The notes under the pieces: generated by a model
What the model saw: the letters and a program-made list of their open reading frames with translations, nothing else
Database searches by the model: none
Told to the model about the DNA's origin: nothing
Shown here: positions 1 through 9,326 of the stretch, piece by piece
Layout: each line of letters begins with the position of its first letter
How positions within the stretch are numbered: position 1 is the stretch's first letter
Program-made: the position numbers and the translations under genes
Source of the DNA: Bacteroidetes bacterium GWB2_32_14
Lineage (GTDB): Bacteria > Bacteroidota > Bacteroidia > Bacteroidales > UBA12077
Assembly: GCA_001768235.1 (NCBI GenBank)
Contig: MENK01000014.1
Location: 62,001-126,000, forward strand
DNA length: 64,000 bases
Direction: 5' to 3'

Positions 1-1053
1 TATAGAGCCGATTGCTTTATAAGCATCCACAACACCTTGTGCAACGCGGTCGCAACGAACAATTCCCCCAAAAATATTAATCAGGATAGCTTTTACGTTG
101 GGATCTTTTAAAATAATCCTAAACCCGGCTTCAACAGTTTGGGCATTAGCTGAACCTCCTACATCGAGAAAATTTGCAGGATCACCACCGGCAAGTTTAA
201 TAATATCCATTGTAGCCATTGCCAACCCGGCACCATTAACCATGCAACCTACATTGCCATCGAGTTTAATAAAGTTAAGATTGTATTTCCCGGCTTCAAG
301 TTCATCGGAATTTTCTTCTGTAACATCACGCATGGCAGCATAATCCGGGTGACGGAATAATGCATTATCATCAAGATTTACTTTTGCATCGGCAGCCATT
401 ATTTTATTATCGGATGTTTTAAACACGGGATTAATCTCGAAAAGTGACGCATCGCTTTTTTCGTAAGCATTATAAAGAGCAATTACAAATCGAATCATTT
501 CTTTATATGCATCCCCGCTTAAACCCAGGTTAAAAGCAATTTTACGAGCCTGAAAAGCCTGTATTCCAACTTTAGGGTCAATTTCTTCCTTAAAAATTAA
601 ATGAGGTGTTTTTTCTGCAACAGTTTCAATATCCATTCCTCCTTCGGTTGAATACATGATAATATTTTTCCCGGAAGCACGATTTAACAATACACTCATG
701 TAAAACTCCTGTATTTTACTTTCTCCGGGATAAAAAATACTTTGCTCAATAAGCACTTTATTTACTTTTTTCCCTTCAGGCCCTGTTTGATGAGTAACCA
801 GGTTCATTCCAATGATATCAGCAGCATATTTTCTAACCTCTTCAATTGATTTGGCGATTTTAACACCGCCGCCTTTTCCGCGCCCACCCGCGTGAATCTG
901 CGCTTTAACAGCCCAGGTTTCCATACCTGTTTTCTCTTTTATATTTTTTGCAGCTGAAACAGCTGCCTCAGGATTATCAACAACTATTCCTTCGGGAACA
1001 GCAACCCCAAATTGTTTTAATATGCTCTTTGCTTGATATTCGTGAATATTCAT
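1..1053 (-). CDS. sucC: Succinyl-CoA synthetase (ADP-forming) beta subunit, 3' end cut by window
   Basis: The minus strand reads open from an ATG at 1053 to the left edge, 351 codons without a stop. The family is usually about 385-390 residues, so roughly the last 35-40 are missing. The N-terminus (MNIHEYQAKSIL) and a glycine-rich stretch with KAQIHAGGRGKGGGVK are typical of the ATP-grasp nucleotide-binding part, and INIFGGIVRCD near the cut end is the conserved C-terminal flavodoxin-like motif. The enzyme makes succinate and a nucleoside triphosphate from succinyl-CoA in the TCA cycle, in the cytosol with SucD. No sucD is visible. Confidence 0.95.
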   Translation of the reverse strand, partial: MNIHEYQAKSILKQFGVAVPEGIVVDNPEAAVSAAKNIKEKTGMETWAVKAQIHAGGRGKGGGVKIAKSIEEVRKYAADIIGMNLVTHQTGPEGKKVNKVLIEQSIFYPGESKIQEFYMSVLLNRASGKNIIMYSTEGGMDIETVAEKTPHLIFKEEIDPKVGIQAFQARKIAFNLGLSGDAYKEMIRFVIALYNAYEKSDASLFEINPVFKTSDNKIMAADAKVNLDDNALFRHPDYAAMRDVTEENSDELEAGKYNLNFIKLDGNVGCMVNGAGLAMATMDIIKLAGGDPANFLDVGGSANAQTVEAGFRIILKDPNVKAILINIFGGIVRCDRVAQGVVDAYKAIGSI

Positions 1054-1148
1054 AGTTTTAAATTTTCTTTCGTAATTTAATCTTCACGAAATTATTGATT
1101 TTTTATACATTTAACCAATTTTTAGATTACAAAATACAATATCCTAAC

Positions 1149-1688
1149 ATGAGAAAATTAAAGAACAGCGAGCTTAACAGGCTAAGTGTGGATGAATTTA
1201 AAAACTCTGAAAAAACACCTATTGTTGTGGTTTTAGATAATATACGAAGCTTAAATAATATTGGAAGTGTATTCAGAACATCGGATGCGTTTGTAATTGA
1301 AAAAATAGTTTTATGTGGAATTACAGCAACTCCCCCTCACCGGGATATTCAAAAAACAGCACTTGGTGCTACCGAATCAGTTGACTGGAAATACTATGAA
1401 CATATACCTGATGCTATTTTAGAGCTAAAAGAAAAAAATTACAAGATAATTTCAATAGAACAGGTCAATAATTCCATATCGCTTGAAAGATTCGCCGTAT
1501 TACCGGGTGAAAAATATGCTGTTGTTTTTGGCAACGAAATTAAAGGAGTACAGCAAGAAATAATAAATATGAGTGATTATTGTATCGAAATTCCTCAGTT
1601 TGGAACAAAACACTCCTTTAATATTTCTGTAAGTGCAGGTATTGTTTTATGGGAGTTATACAGGAAAATCAAACTTGATGTAAAATAA
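1149..1688 (+). CDS. SpoU/TrmH family RNA 2'-O-methyltransferase
   Basis: A 179-residue SPOUT methyltransferase. The three family motifs are visible: NIGSVFRTSDAF near the N-terminus, VVFGNEIKGV in the middle, and SFNISVSAGIVLWELY at the end, which form the knotted S-adenosylmethionine site. It should 2'-O-methylate a ribose in tRNA or rRNA. The exact target cannot be read from sequence. The frame is open from a TTG at 1095, but the ATG at 1149 starting MRKLKNSELNRL fits the family better. It is divergent from sucC and ends in a bidirectional hairpin terminator. Confidence 0.9.
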   Translation: MRKLKNSELNRLSVDEFKNSEKTPIVVVLDNIRSLNNIGSVFRTSDAFVIEKIVLCGITATPPHRDIQKTALGATESVDWKYYEHIPDAILELKEKNYKIISIEQVNNSISLERFAVLPGEKYAVVFGNEIKGVQQEIINMSDYCIEIPQFGTKHSFNISVSAGIVLWELYRKIKLDVK

Positions 1689-1714
1689 AAAGCGATTCTA
1701 ACGAATCGCTTTTT
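1687..1714. terminator. Bidirectional intrinsic terminator
   Basis: A 12-base perfect stem (AAAAAGCGATTC paired with GAATCGCTTTTT, loop TAAC) lies between the convergent SpoU methylase and TPR lipoprotein genes. The A and T ends give a U-tract on either strand. Confidence 0.85.
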
Positions 1715-1734
1715 AAAATATGTTATTTCAAATA

Positions 1735-3453
1735 TTATTCAACTAAAGCTTTAAAAACTTCGTTAGCTAAGAAAGTTCTGAATTCTAAATCAGTTTTAGC
1801 TAATTCTTTAAGTTCAGCTTTCTTTTCGATAGCAGTTTTTAAGTTTTCTAAAACAACACCTTCGTTACCAATTCTTGCAGCGATAACAGCTTTTAAATAA
1901 TAATTCATAGCATTATCTCCTTCAACTGCATCAATAGTTTTCATAGCAGAATCGTTTTTACCTGCCAATAACATAGCTAATGCAGTGTTGAAAGTTGTGT
2001 GATTCTGGAAATAATTAACAGCTGCTTCGTATTCGCCGTCCATAATTTTAATAATGCCTAAGTTATAATCAACAGAGTTGCCGGCATCAGTAGCACTTAA
2101 GAAAAGTTTTTGAGCATTTTCTTTATCGCCGTTTAATAAAGCAATTACACCAAGGTTGTTAGTAATAATAGGATCGTTAGCTTTAAGTTCGTTCGCTTTA
2201 TCAAAGTTTGCTTTAGCATCAGTTAAGTTCTTTAACATCATGTTAGCATAACCTAAGTTATTCCATGCTCTGAAACAAGTAGGATATTTAACAGTTGCCG
2301 CAGCATAAATTTTGGCTTTATCTTCGTTAGTTTGAGCTAATTTCCCAGCATACAATAATTCTTCAATATTTAAAGTATCAGGTTTATTAATAGCAAAGTC
2401 TAAAATTTGTTCATCACTAAAACCAGTTTTTTCAATATTTACAACAATTTCAGATCTTCTTAACTGTGGAAGAATCTGGTCAGCTAATACTTTGTAAGTA
2501 GCAGAAATATTTTTAATTTCTTTTTCGCGAACAACTGGATCAGAATACATAGAAAGAACTCTTAAAATAAGGTCTTTATCTTGTATTGTAGAAGCTTCAA
2601 CTAATTTTTTGAAACCGTCCCAATCTTCAGCTGTTGATTTCATTTGGTAAATAGCAGTTGCATCTTCTTTACTCATTTTGGTTTTACCAACAACTTTAGC
2701 TAAATACTGATCTGCAGATTTTTTTCTTTCGGCAGATAATTTTTCGTTTAAGGTTTCAGGTCCGTCTGGTGAAGCATAAGCAGAAATTTCAATTCCTTTA
2801 AATTTTTTGTTTGCAGTTTCAACACTTTCTTTAACAAATGCTTCAAGTTCTTTAACATCTTCAGAAGTTAATTCTGTTTTACGAACATCTGAACGTTGAA
2901 TCATGTAATGAATATCAGCATTTTTTGATTCAGCAAGAACTCTTTGGAAGTTATCGCCAAAAGTAATAGGCATCGGGTCAATCATCACCAATAATGGAGT
3001 AGAAATAACACCATCAGCTAATTTAAGAGTACCTAAATCTAAACTTTTATCTTTTAAAGTAGCAACCACCCTCATTTCTAGTTCGCCAACACGCATTGCC
3101 TCTTTGTATTCAAATTCACCGGCAAAATCAATAGAACCACCAGTTTCGAAAGCAATAACTTTATTATTACCTTCAACTTTTTCGCCCTGGTAAATTTTTG
3201 ATTCTAATTTAACTTCTTCCCCGTTAAATTTATAAACAGGAGTAAATTCGGCAGTACAGCTTTTATTAAACCATTCTGCAGGGATATCTCCAGTGATAGC
3301 ATATTTAACTTTACCACCGTGCATTTCCAATACTTTTGGGGTAACATTGTACTTGACGTTAGAAGCTTCTTCTTTCATTTTATCTAATCCGCCGCAACTA
3401 CTTAATATAATTGCTGCAAATAAGAAAGACGCTAAATAGTTGATTCTTTTCAT
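1735..3453 (-). CDS. Periplasmic TPR lipoprotein with OmpA-like segment
   Basis: 572 residues. The N-terminus has a lipoprotein signal with lipobox LSSC (Cys20), so the protein is exported and lipidated. A beta-rich N-terminal half is followed near residues 220-250 by a segment resembling the OmpA peptidoglycan-binding fold (ISAYASPDGPETLNEKLSAER). The C-terminal part, about residues 370-530, is made of tetratricopeptide repeats (for example WNNLGYANMMLKNLTDAKANF). Proteins of this make-up are common in Bacteroidota envelopes, where they probably scaffold complexes near peptidoglycan. The exact role is unknown. It is convergent with the SpoU gene. Confidence 0.75.
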   Translation of the reverse strand: MKRINYLASFLFAAIILSSCGGLDKMKEEASNVKYNVTPKVLEMHGGKVKYAITGDIPAEWFNKSCTAEFTPVYKFNGEEVKLESKIYQGEKVEGNNKVIAFETGGSIDFAGEFEYKEAMRVGELEMRVVATLKDKSLDLGTLKLADGVISTPLLVMIDPMPITFGDNFQRVLAESKNADIHYMIQRSDVRKTELTSEDVKELEAFVKESVETANKKFKGIEISAYASPDGPETLNEKLSAERKKSADQYLAKVVGKTKMSKEDATAIYQMKSTAEDWDGFKKLVEASTIQDKDLILRVLSMYSDPVVREKEIKNISATYKVLADQILPQLRRSEIVVNIEKTGFSDEQILDFAINKPDTLNIEELLYAGKLAQTNEDKAKIYAAATVKYPTCFRAWNNLGYANMMLKNLTDAKANFDKANELKANDPIITNNLGVIALLNGDKENAQKLFLSATDAGNSVDYNLGIIKIMDGEYEAAVNYFQNHTTFNTALAMLLAGKNDSAMKTIDAVEGDNAMNYYLKAVIAARIGNEGVVLENLKTAIEKKAELKELAKTDLEFRTFLANEVFKALVE

Positions 3454-3567
3454 AGTTTAATTGATTATTTGTTATAAATTACTAGTTAATTCTGTCAATA
3501 GAATACAAACTTACTAATGTTTAAGCAAAAAAAAAAAAATACATACAAATTATTTAGGTTTCAGCAC

Positions 3568-4203
3568 TTAAATAATAATTCTGTGCATTCCTTTCTCATA
3601 TTTTTTCTTAAAAATAACTTCTTTAATTTTATCGTAATCGCCCCGATATTCAACGAAATCTAAGTTACTTATATCAATAATTAAAAAAGGGATATCGTGG
3701 TGTTGTTTAAAGAAATCGAAATACCCGTCTTGAAGTTTCACAAGATATTCAGCACGAATACCTTGTTCATAATCACGTCCTCTTTTAACAATATTCTTTA
3801 TAAGTTTATTAACATCCTGGTGTAAATACACATACAAATCGGGTTTTGGGATTGATTTATAAATAATATCGAATATCTGCCTGTAAAGGTTATACTCATC
3901 TTCTTTCAGCGTTGCACGGGCAAAAATAAGAGATTTCATAAAGTAATAATCTGCAATAGTAAACGATTTAAATAAATCCCTTGAAGTAAGTTCATTATTT
4001 AACTGGTGATAACGTTCGGCGAGAAAAGATAGTTCGAGCTGAAAGGAATATTTTTCGGGTTCAATATAAAATTTTGGAAGAAATGGGTTATCTGCAAATT
4101 GTTCAAGAATTAATTTTGCATTATAATCATCGGCAATACGTTTAGCAAAACTGGTTTTTCCGGCTCCAATATTTCCTTCGATAACGATGTAACTTAAATC
4201 CAC
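3568..4203 (-). CDS. Deoxynucleoside kinase (dNK family)
   Basis: 211 residues. A Walker A motif GNIGAGKTS at residues 10-18 is followed by LEQFADNPFLPKFY with the expected catalytic acid, an AERYHQL helix, and an arginine-rich lid (RGRDYEQGI). This is the deoxyadenosine/deoxycytidine kinase family, which phosphorylates deoxynucleosides at the 5' position for nucleotide salvage in the cytosol. Length is normal for the bacterial family. Substrate preference cannot be decided from sequence alone. It lies downstream of the S9 peptidase on the same strand, across a hairpin. Confidence 0.88.
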   Translation of the reverse strand: MDLSYIVIEGNIGAGKTSFAKRIADDYNAKLILEQFADNPFLPKFYIEPEKYSFQLELSFLAERYHQLNNELTSRDLFKSFTIADYYFMKSLIFARATLKEDEYNLYRQIFDIIYKSIPKPDLYVYLHQDVNKLIKNIVKRGRDYEQGIRAEYLVKLQDGYFDFFKQHHDIPFLIIDISNLDFVEYRGDYDKIKEVIFKKKYEKGMHRIII

Positions 4204-4232
4204 GTTTTAAATTTTACATATTTTAAATTAAG

Positions 4233-4267
4233 AAAGCTGTTTCAAAGATAAACTTCAAAACAGCTTT
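4233..4267 (-). terminator. Hairpin after the S9 peptidase gene
   Basis: AAAGCTGTTT (4233-4242) pairs with AAACAGCTTT (4258-4267). On the minus strand it follows the S9 peptidase stop by about 40 bases. The T-run is weak (CTTTCTTAATTT), so termination may be partial. Confidence 0.55.
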
Positions 4268-4308
4268 AAAAAACAGAATATTATATTTTTTTATGAACAG
4301 GATAAAAT

Positions 4309-6426
4309 TTATTCAGCATATATGGGTTCCACATTCATATTATAAAAAGCAAATGCCCACCTGTCTGCAGCTTCTTCAATTTTCATGCTTGTTGGTTTTC
4401 CAGCGCTGTGGCCTGCTTTAGTCTGAATACGGATAAGTACCGGATTATTGCCTGTATATTTCTCTTGTAATGTGGCAATATATTTAAAGGAATGGGCAGG
4501 TACAACCCGGTCGTCGTGATCCGCGGTAATTACCATAACTGCAGGGTAATCAATCCTGTCACTTATATTATGTAATGGAGAGTAATTGTATAAATTCTCG
4601 AACTGAATTGAGTCTTTGCTTGAGCCATACTCGTCAACCCAGGCCCATCCGATAGTAAACAAATGGAATCGTAACATGTCCATGACACCTACTTCGGGGA
4701 AAGCAACAGCATATAAATCGGGCCGTTGATTTAAAACTGTTCCGATTAAAAGGCCCCCGTTCGATCCTCCCCGAACAGAAAGTTTTTTTGGTGAAGTATA
4801 ACCTTCGTTTATTAAATATTCAGAAGCTGCAATAAAGTCATCGAAAACGTTCTGTTTATTCAAACCCACACCTGCTTTGTGCCAATTTTCACCATACTCG
4901 CCACCTCCGCGGATGTTTGCAAGTGCAAATACGCCACCATTTTCAAGTAAGATTAATCGTTCAACGCTGAATGATGGCAATTGGCTAACATTAAAACCTC
5001 CATATGCATAAAGTTGGGTCGGGTTTTTCCCGTTGAGTTCCAGCCCTTTTTTATGTATAATAAACATAGGAATTTTTGTACCATCCTTGCTGGTAAAAAA
5101 CACCTGTTTTGTTTCGTAATTCTCAGTATCAAAATCAAGTTTGGGTTCGAAAAATATTTTTGAAGATAACTCAGCTAAATCATACATAAACACGGTAGAA
5201 GGAGCAGTAAATGATCTAAAGGAGTAAAATGCCGTATTATCATCGTTTGTCCCGTTAATTTGGTTAACGCTTCCTGTAGCTGGTAATTTTATTTCTGACA
5301 GAAAATTTCCTTTAAAATCATAGGTTTCGAGTTTTGAGTATGCGTCGCACATGTATGAAGCTATAACTTTACCTCCGGCCAATTCGCAACTGCTTAATAC
5401 ATCTTTTTTCTCAGGTATAATATCAATCCAATTTCCTACATCAAGGGTATTCACATTAATTCGAACAAGTTTATACTTAGGTGCATTGTAGTTTGTTATA
5501 ACAAAAAGATTATCATCAACATGATCGAGTACCGTATAATCGTAATTAAACCCTGTAGTAAGCTTTACAAAGTTGTCATCTTTATTCAGATTTTTGACAT
5601 ACAAGTTATTTCCATTTGTAGATTGCGTTTCGTAAATAAACAGGTATTTCTCATCGTTTGATACCTGTGCCGAATAATTACGCAACGGGAATTCCTGGTT
5701 ATTATAAATTAACTTATCATCCTGGGATAAAGTGCCAATTTTATGATAAAAAACTTTATGAAATTTATTCACACCCGATAATTCTTCTCCTGAAGCAGGT
5801 TCATCGTAACGGCTATAAAAAAAGCCATCCTTGTACCATGATATTTTTGAAAATTTAACCCACTTTATATTATCAGGTAATTCTTCTCCTGTTTCAATAT
5901 TTTTTACAAGAATCTCTTGCCAGTCTGAACCTCCTTTCGAAATTTCATAAGCCAGATATTTACCATCATTTGAAACTTCAAATGCACCAAGTGCTACTGT
6001 TCCATCTTCAGATAGTTTATTTGGATCGAGCAAAACAACAGGTTCGCCATCAGGTGTATTTTGCATATATAATACATCCTGATTCTGAAGCCCATCGTTT
6101 TTTAAAAAATATAATTTCCCTGCCTTTTTAACCGGTGTTTGCATTGTTTCAAAATTCCACAACTGGGTTAAGCGTTCTTTTATTTTTTCGCGATAAGGTA
6201 TTCGTGATAAATAATCGAAAGTTACCTGGTTCTGAGCTTTAACCCAATTTTCAGTTTCTGCTGATTTATCATCTTCAAGCCAACGGTATGGATCTACAAC
6301 TTCAACCCCAAAATAAACATCCTTTTGATCAGCTTTTCTTGTTTCGGGATATTGTATTGTTCTTTTATTGCATGAAACCATAAATGTTAACGCAACAAGA
6401 AGAATAGTCAATGCTTTTCGTATCAT
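4309..6426 (-). CDS. Prolyl oligopeptidase family serine peptidase (S9), lipoprotein
   Basis: 705 residues from the ATG at 6426, which begins MIRKALTILLVALTFMVSC, a lipoprotein signal with the acceptor cysteine at position 19. The frame continues upstream to 6549 but that extension is A/T-rich and gives no better start. A beta-propeller occupies roughly residues 80-420, and the alpha/beta hydrolase domain carries Ser in GGSNGG (about 555), Asp in the ITADHDDRVV region (about 637) and His in KAGHSAG (about 672). It should cleave proline-containing peptides in the periplasm or at the cell surface. Confidence 0.9.
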   Translation of the reverse strand: MIRKALTILLVALTFMVSCNKRTIQYPETRKADQKDVYFGVEVVDPYRWLEDDKSAETENWVKAQNQVTFDYLSRIPYREKIKERLTQLWNFETMQTPVKKAGKLYFLKNDGLQNQDVLYMQNTPDGEPVVLLDPNKLSEDGTVALGAFEVSNDGKYLAYEISKGGSDWQEILVKNIETGEELPDNIKWVKFSKISWYKDGFFYSRYDEPASGEELSGVNKFHKVFYHKIGTLSQDDKLIYNNQEFPLRNYSAQVSNDEKYLFIYETQSTNGNNLYVKNLNKDDNFVKLTTGFNYDYTVLDHVDDNLFVITNYNAPKYKLVRINVNTLDVGNWIDIIPEKKDVLSSCELAGGKVIASYMCDAYSKLETYDFKGNFLSEIKLPATGSVNQINGTNDDNTAFYSFRSFTAPSTVFMYDLAELSSKIFFEPKLDFDTENYETKQVFFTSKDGTKIPMFIIHKKGLELNGKNPTQLYAYGGFNVSQLPSFSVERLILLENGGVFALANIRGGGEYGENWHKAGVGLNKQNVFDDFIAASEYLINEGYTSPKKLSVRGGSNGGLLIGTVLNQRPDLYAVAFPEVGVMDMLRFHLFTIGWAWVDEYGSSKDSIQFENLYNYSPLHNISDRIDYPAVMVITADHDDRVVPAHSFKYIATLQEKYTGNNPVLIRIQTKAGHSAGKPTSMKIEEAADRWAFAFYNMNVEPIYAE

Positions 6427-6580
6427 ATATAATAGTTTAAATTTTTCTTTATTCATCAAAAAAGATATCATGAAAATTAAGGCCAGTATAAAATTATAAA
6501 TTATTCTCATGAAAAAAGATAAATTTATAAAAGAAATGGTTGTTTTCAAAATTCAATTTTTACCAGGATGCTTGTAAAAT

Positions 6581-6607
6581 AAAAAAGGCATGATAAAAAC
6601 CATGCCT
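6581..6607 (-). terminator. Intrinsic terminator of pnp
   Basis: On the minus strand AGGCATG pairs with CATGCCT across an 8-base loop and is followed by TTTTTTATTTT. It lies 13 bases after the pnp stop. Confidence 0.85.
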
Positions 6608-6619
6608 GAAATATTCGAT

Positions 6620-8758
6620 TTATTCTTCTTTTTTCTTTTCGGGTTTGGGCAGCAAGGCCTTTCTTGACAGTTTGAGTTTACCGCTTCGTTGATCAATTTC
6701 AATAACTTTAACTTCAATTTCCTGACCTTCTTTCAAAGCTTCTTCAACTTTTTCGAGGCGTTTCCAGTCAATTTCTGAAATATGAAGTAATCCATCTTTA
6801 CCCGGTAATATCTCTACAAATGCACCAAAAGCAACAATTGATTTTACAATCCCTTTATAAACTTTACCAACTTCAGGTACTTCAACAATACCATTTACTC
6901 TGTATAGTGCTTTTTCTATAGCTTCAAGGTTGTCGGCAAAAATATCCACGATGCCTGTGTCACCTTCTTGTGTAATTGTAATTGTAGAACCTGTTTTTTC
7001 CTGAATATCCTGAATGATTTTTCCACCCGGGCCAATAACTGCGCCAATCATATCTTTAGGAATTCTGATTTGTACAATTCGTGGAGTATGAGGTTTATAA
7101 TCTGCTCTTGGCTCCGAAATGGTTTCAGTAATTTTATTTAAGATATGCATTCTACCCTTGTTCGCCTGGCCTAATGCTTTTGTCAGAATTTCATACGATA
7201 ATCCTTCAATTTTAATATCCATCTGGCAAGCTGTAATTCCATCAGCTGTACCTGTAACTTTAAAATCCATATCACCCAAATGGTCTTCGTCACCAAGTAT
7301 ATCAGACAATACGGCAAATTTTCCTTTTTTAGTATCGGTAATCAAGCCCATCGCAATACCAGAAACTGGTTTTTTCATTTTGACTCCTGCATCCATAAGA
7401 GCAAGAGTACCAGCACAAACGGTAGCCATTGATGATGAACCATTCGACTCTAAAATATCGGATACAACCCGAACAGCATAAGGATTTTCAGGCCCATTAG
7501 GGATCATTCTTTTTAAAGCACGGTGAGCCAGGTTTCCATGTCCAATTTCGCGGCGTCCTACACCTCTGTATGGACGTGCTTCGCCGGTCGAGAATGGTGG
7601 GAAATTATAATGTAAAACAAATTTTTCTGTACCACGAACTAAAACCTGATCGATCATTTTTTCGTCGAGTTTTGTTCCAAGTGTTACCGTGGTTAACGAT
7701 TGTGTTTCGCCCCTTGTAAATATTGCTGAACCATGAGCTGCAGGCAAATAATCAATTTCGCACCATATTGGCCTGATTTCATCTGTTTTTCTTCCATCTA
7801 AACGTATTCCCTCGTCTAGAATAAGATTTCTCACTGCTTCTTTTTCAACATCGTGGAAATAGCGAGAAACAAGCATTTCGTTAACTTCTTCTTCGGGTTT
7901 TTCAGCTTTTAACACCTCAATAAAATCAGTTTTAATCTTATCGAAAGCATCTGAACGTTCGTGTTTTGCTTTAAATGTTTTAGCCGTTTCGTATGTTTTG
8001 TTGTACAATTCGGATTGAACACGGGTACGAAGTGCTTCGTCTTGTGTTTCGTGGTTGTATTCTTTCTTAACAATACCAAGTTGTTTGGCAAGTTCCAGCT
8101 GAGCAACACATTGAATTTTTATTGTTTCGTGAGCAAATTTTATTGCTTCAAGCATTTCTGCTTCAGAAACTTCGTTCATTTCACCTTCAACCATCATTAA
8201 ATTGTCAATGGTTGCAGCAACCATGATATCAATATCGGCACGTTCAAGTTCTGTAAACGTGGGATTAATCATAAGTTTACCATCAACACGTGCAACACGA
8301 ACTTCAGAAATTGGCCCGTTAAATGGAATATTTGATACACTTAATGCAGCAGATGCAGCTAAACCAGCTAAAGCATCAGGCATAACGTCTTTGTCTGCTG
8401 AAATCAAATCGACATTAACAAATGTTTCTGCATGAAAATTATCGGGAAATAATGGTCTTAAAGCTCTGTCTATTAAACGAGACACAAGAATTTCATAATC
8501 AGATGGCCTTGCTTCGCGTTTTAAAAATCCACCAGGGAAACGTCCGAACGAAGCAAATTTTTCTTTATATTCAACAGAAAGGGGCATAAAATCGACATCT
8601 TCTTTTGCTTCTTTTGCAGATACAACGGTGGCAAGAAGCATTGTACGTCCCATTCTAACTACAACTGATCCGTCAGCTTGTTTTGCAAGCTTTCCTGTTT
8701 CAATGGTTATAATTCTTCCATCACCAAGATCAATTGTTTTTTCAACTAAATTACACAT
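6620..8758 (-). CDS. pnp: Polyribonucleotide nucleotidyltransferase
   Basis: 712 residues, normal length for PNPase. It has two RNase PH cores (N-terminal about 1-140, second about 320-540 with [15 protein letters not shown] and [14 protein letters not shown]), then a KH domain with GPGGKI near residue 575 and a C-terminal S1 domain ([21 protein letters not shown]). The enzyme degrades RNA 3' to 5' with phosphate and works in the cytosolic RNA decay machinery. The rpsO gene is just upstream with a terminator between them, the classical rpsO-pnp order. The lysine-rich tail is ordinary. Confidence 0.97.
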   Translation of the reverse strand: MCNLVEKTIDLGDGRIITIETGKLAKQADGSVVVRMGRTMLLATVVSAKEAKEDVDFMPLSVEYKEKFASFGRFPGGFLKREARPSDYEILVSRLIDRALRPLFPDNFHAETFVNVDLISADKDVMPDALAGLAASAALSVSNIPFNGPISEVRVARVDGKLMINPTFTELERADIDIMVAATIDNLMMVEGEMNEVSEAEMLEAIKFAHETIKIQCVAQLELAKQLGIVKKEYNHETQDEALRTRVQSELYNKTYETAKTFKAKHERSDAFDKIKTDFIEVLKAEKPEEEVNEMLVSRYFHDVEKEAVRNLILDEGIRLDGRKTDEIRPIWCEIDYLPAAHGSAIFTRGETQSLTTVTLGTKLDEKMIDQVLVRGTEKFVLHYNFPPFSTGEARPYRGVGRREIGHGNLAHRALKRMIPNGPENPYAVRVVSDILESNGSSSMATVCAGTLALMDAGVKMKKPVSGIAMGLITDTKKGKFAVLSDILGDEDHLGDMDFKVTGTADGITACQMDIKIEGLSYEILTKALGQANKGRMHILNKITETISEPRADYKPHTPRIVQIRIPKDMIGAVIGPGGKIIQDIQEKTGSTITITQEGDTGIVDIFADNLEAIEKALYRVNGIVEVPEVGKVYKGIVKSIVAFGAFVEILPGKDGLLHISEIDWKRLEKVEEALKEGQEIEVKVIEIDQRSGKLKLSRKALLPKPEKKKEE

Positions 8759-8804
8759 ATATTATTTATTAAATTTAATGTAATACCGGCTTTAATATAT
8801 TAAG

Positions 8805-8828
8805 AAAAAAGGCAATCTGAAAATTGCC
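8805..8828 (-). terminator. Terminator or attenuator between rpsO and pnp
   Basis: GGCAAT (8811-8816) pairs with ATTGCC (8823-8828). On the minus strand the hairpin is followed by TTTTTTC. It lies 10 bases after rpsO and before pnp, so it may partly uncouple pnp from rpsO. Confidence 0.75.
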
Positions 8829-8838
8829 CTTTCTAGTA

Positions 8839-9111
8839 TTATTTACGTATGTTAAGACTTTTTATTAAAGCACGATATTTTTCAATATCTTTTTCTTTTA
8901 AGTAATCAAGCAATCTTCTTCTTCGTCCTACTAATTTCAGAAGAGCTCTTTGTGTACTATAATCTTTTCTGTTAATTTTTAAATGATCGGTTAAATGACC
9001 AATACGATGAGTATAAAGAGCAATTTGTCCTTCAGTTGAACCAGTGTTGGTTTCAGATTTTCCAAATTCTTTAAAAATTTCCTGCTTTTTCTCTACTGTT
9101 AAATAGCTCAT
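8839..9111 (-). CDS. rpsO: 30S ribosomal protein S15
   Basis: 90 residues, the normal length. Sequence blocks [30 protein letters not shown] and [12 protein letters not shown] are S15 signatures. It binds the 16S rRNA central domain early in 30S assembly. A well-matched primary promoter lies 48 bases upstream, and pnp follows downstream. Confidence 0.98.
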   Translation of the reverse strand: MSYLTVEKKQEIFKEFGKSETNTGSTEGQIALYTHRIGHLTDHLKINRKDYSTQRALLKLVGRRRRLLDYLKEKDIEKYRALIKSLNIRK

Positions 9112-9158
9112 ACTTTTTTATTTATTAATTTATTCTACTCTTGAATATTAAAGATTTG

Positions 9159-9188
9159 CAAAAGTATTTAAATTTTTCAAATCATCAA
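9159..9188 (-). promoter_or_regulatory. rpsO promoter, Bacteroidota primary sigma type
   Basis: On the minus strand TTG (9188-9186) is followed by 19 bases and then TACTTTTG (9166-9159), matching the Bacteroidota consensus of TTG/TTTG, 19-21 bases, TAnnTTTG. The start codon is 47 bases further on. Confidence 0.75.
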
Positions 9189-9326
9189 TACAATTTAACA
9201 AAAAAAGTATCATTAGACACTTAAATAATTATTAAAACAATTAATTTTATTAGGATTTAAAATAATAAGAAGATTTAAAAAAATCAATACAGATTATGAA
9301 AAAACTCACGTTGATTAAAATGTGCC

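Noticed and set aside
4309-6549. Longer S9 peptidase start at 6549
   Set aside because: The upstream extension is A/T-rich leader sequence, and the start at 6426 gives a standard lipoprotein signal.
7961-8200. Phenylalanine/cysteine-rich ORF opposite pnp
   Set aside because: It is a shadow of a conserved essential gene and has no plausible protein composition.
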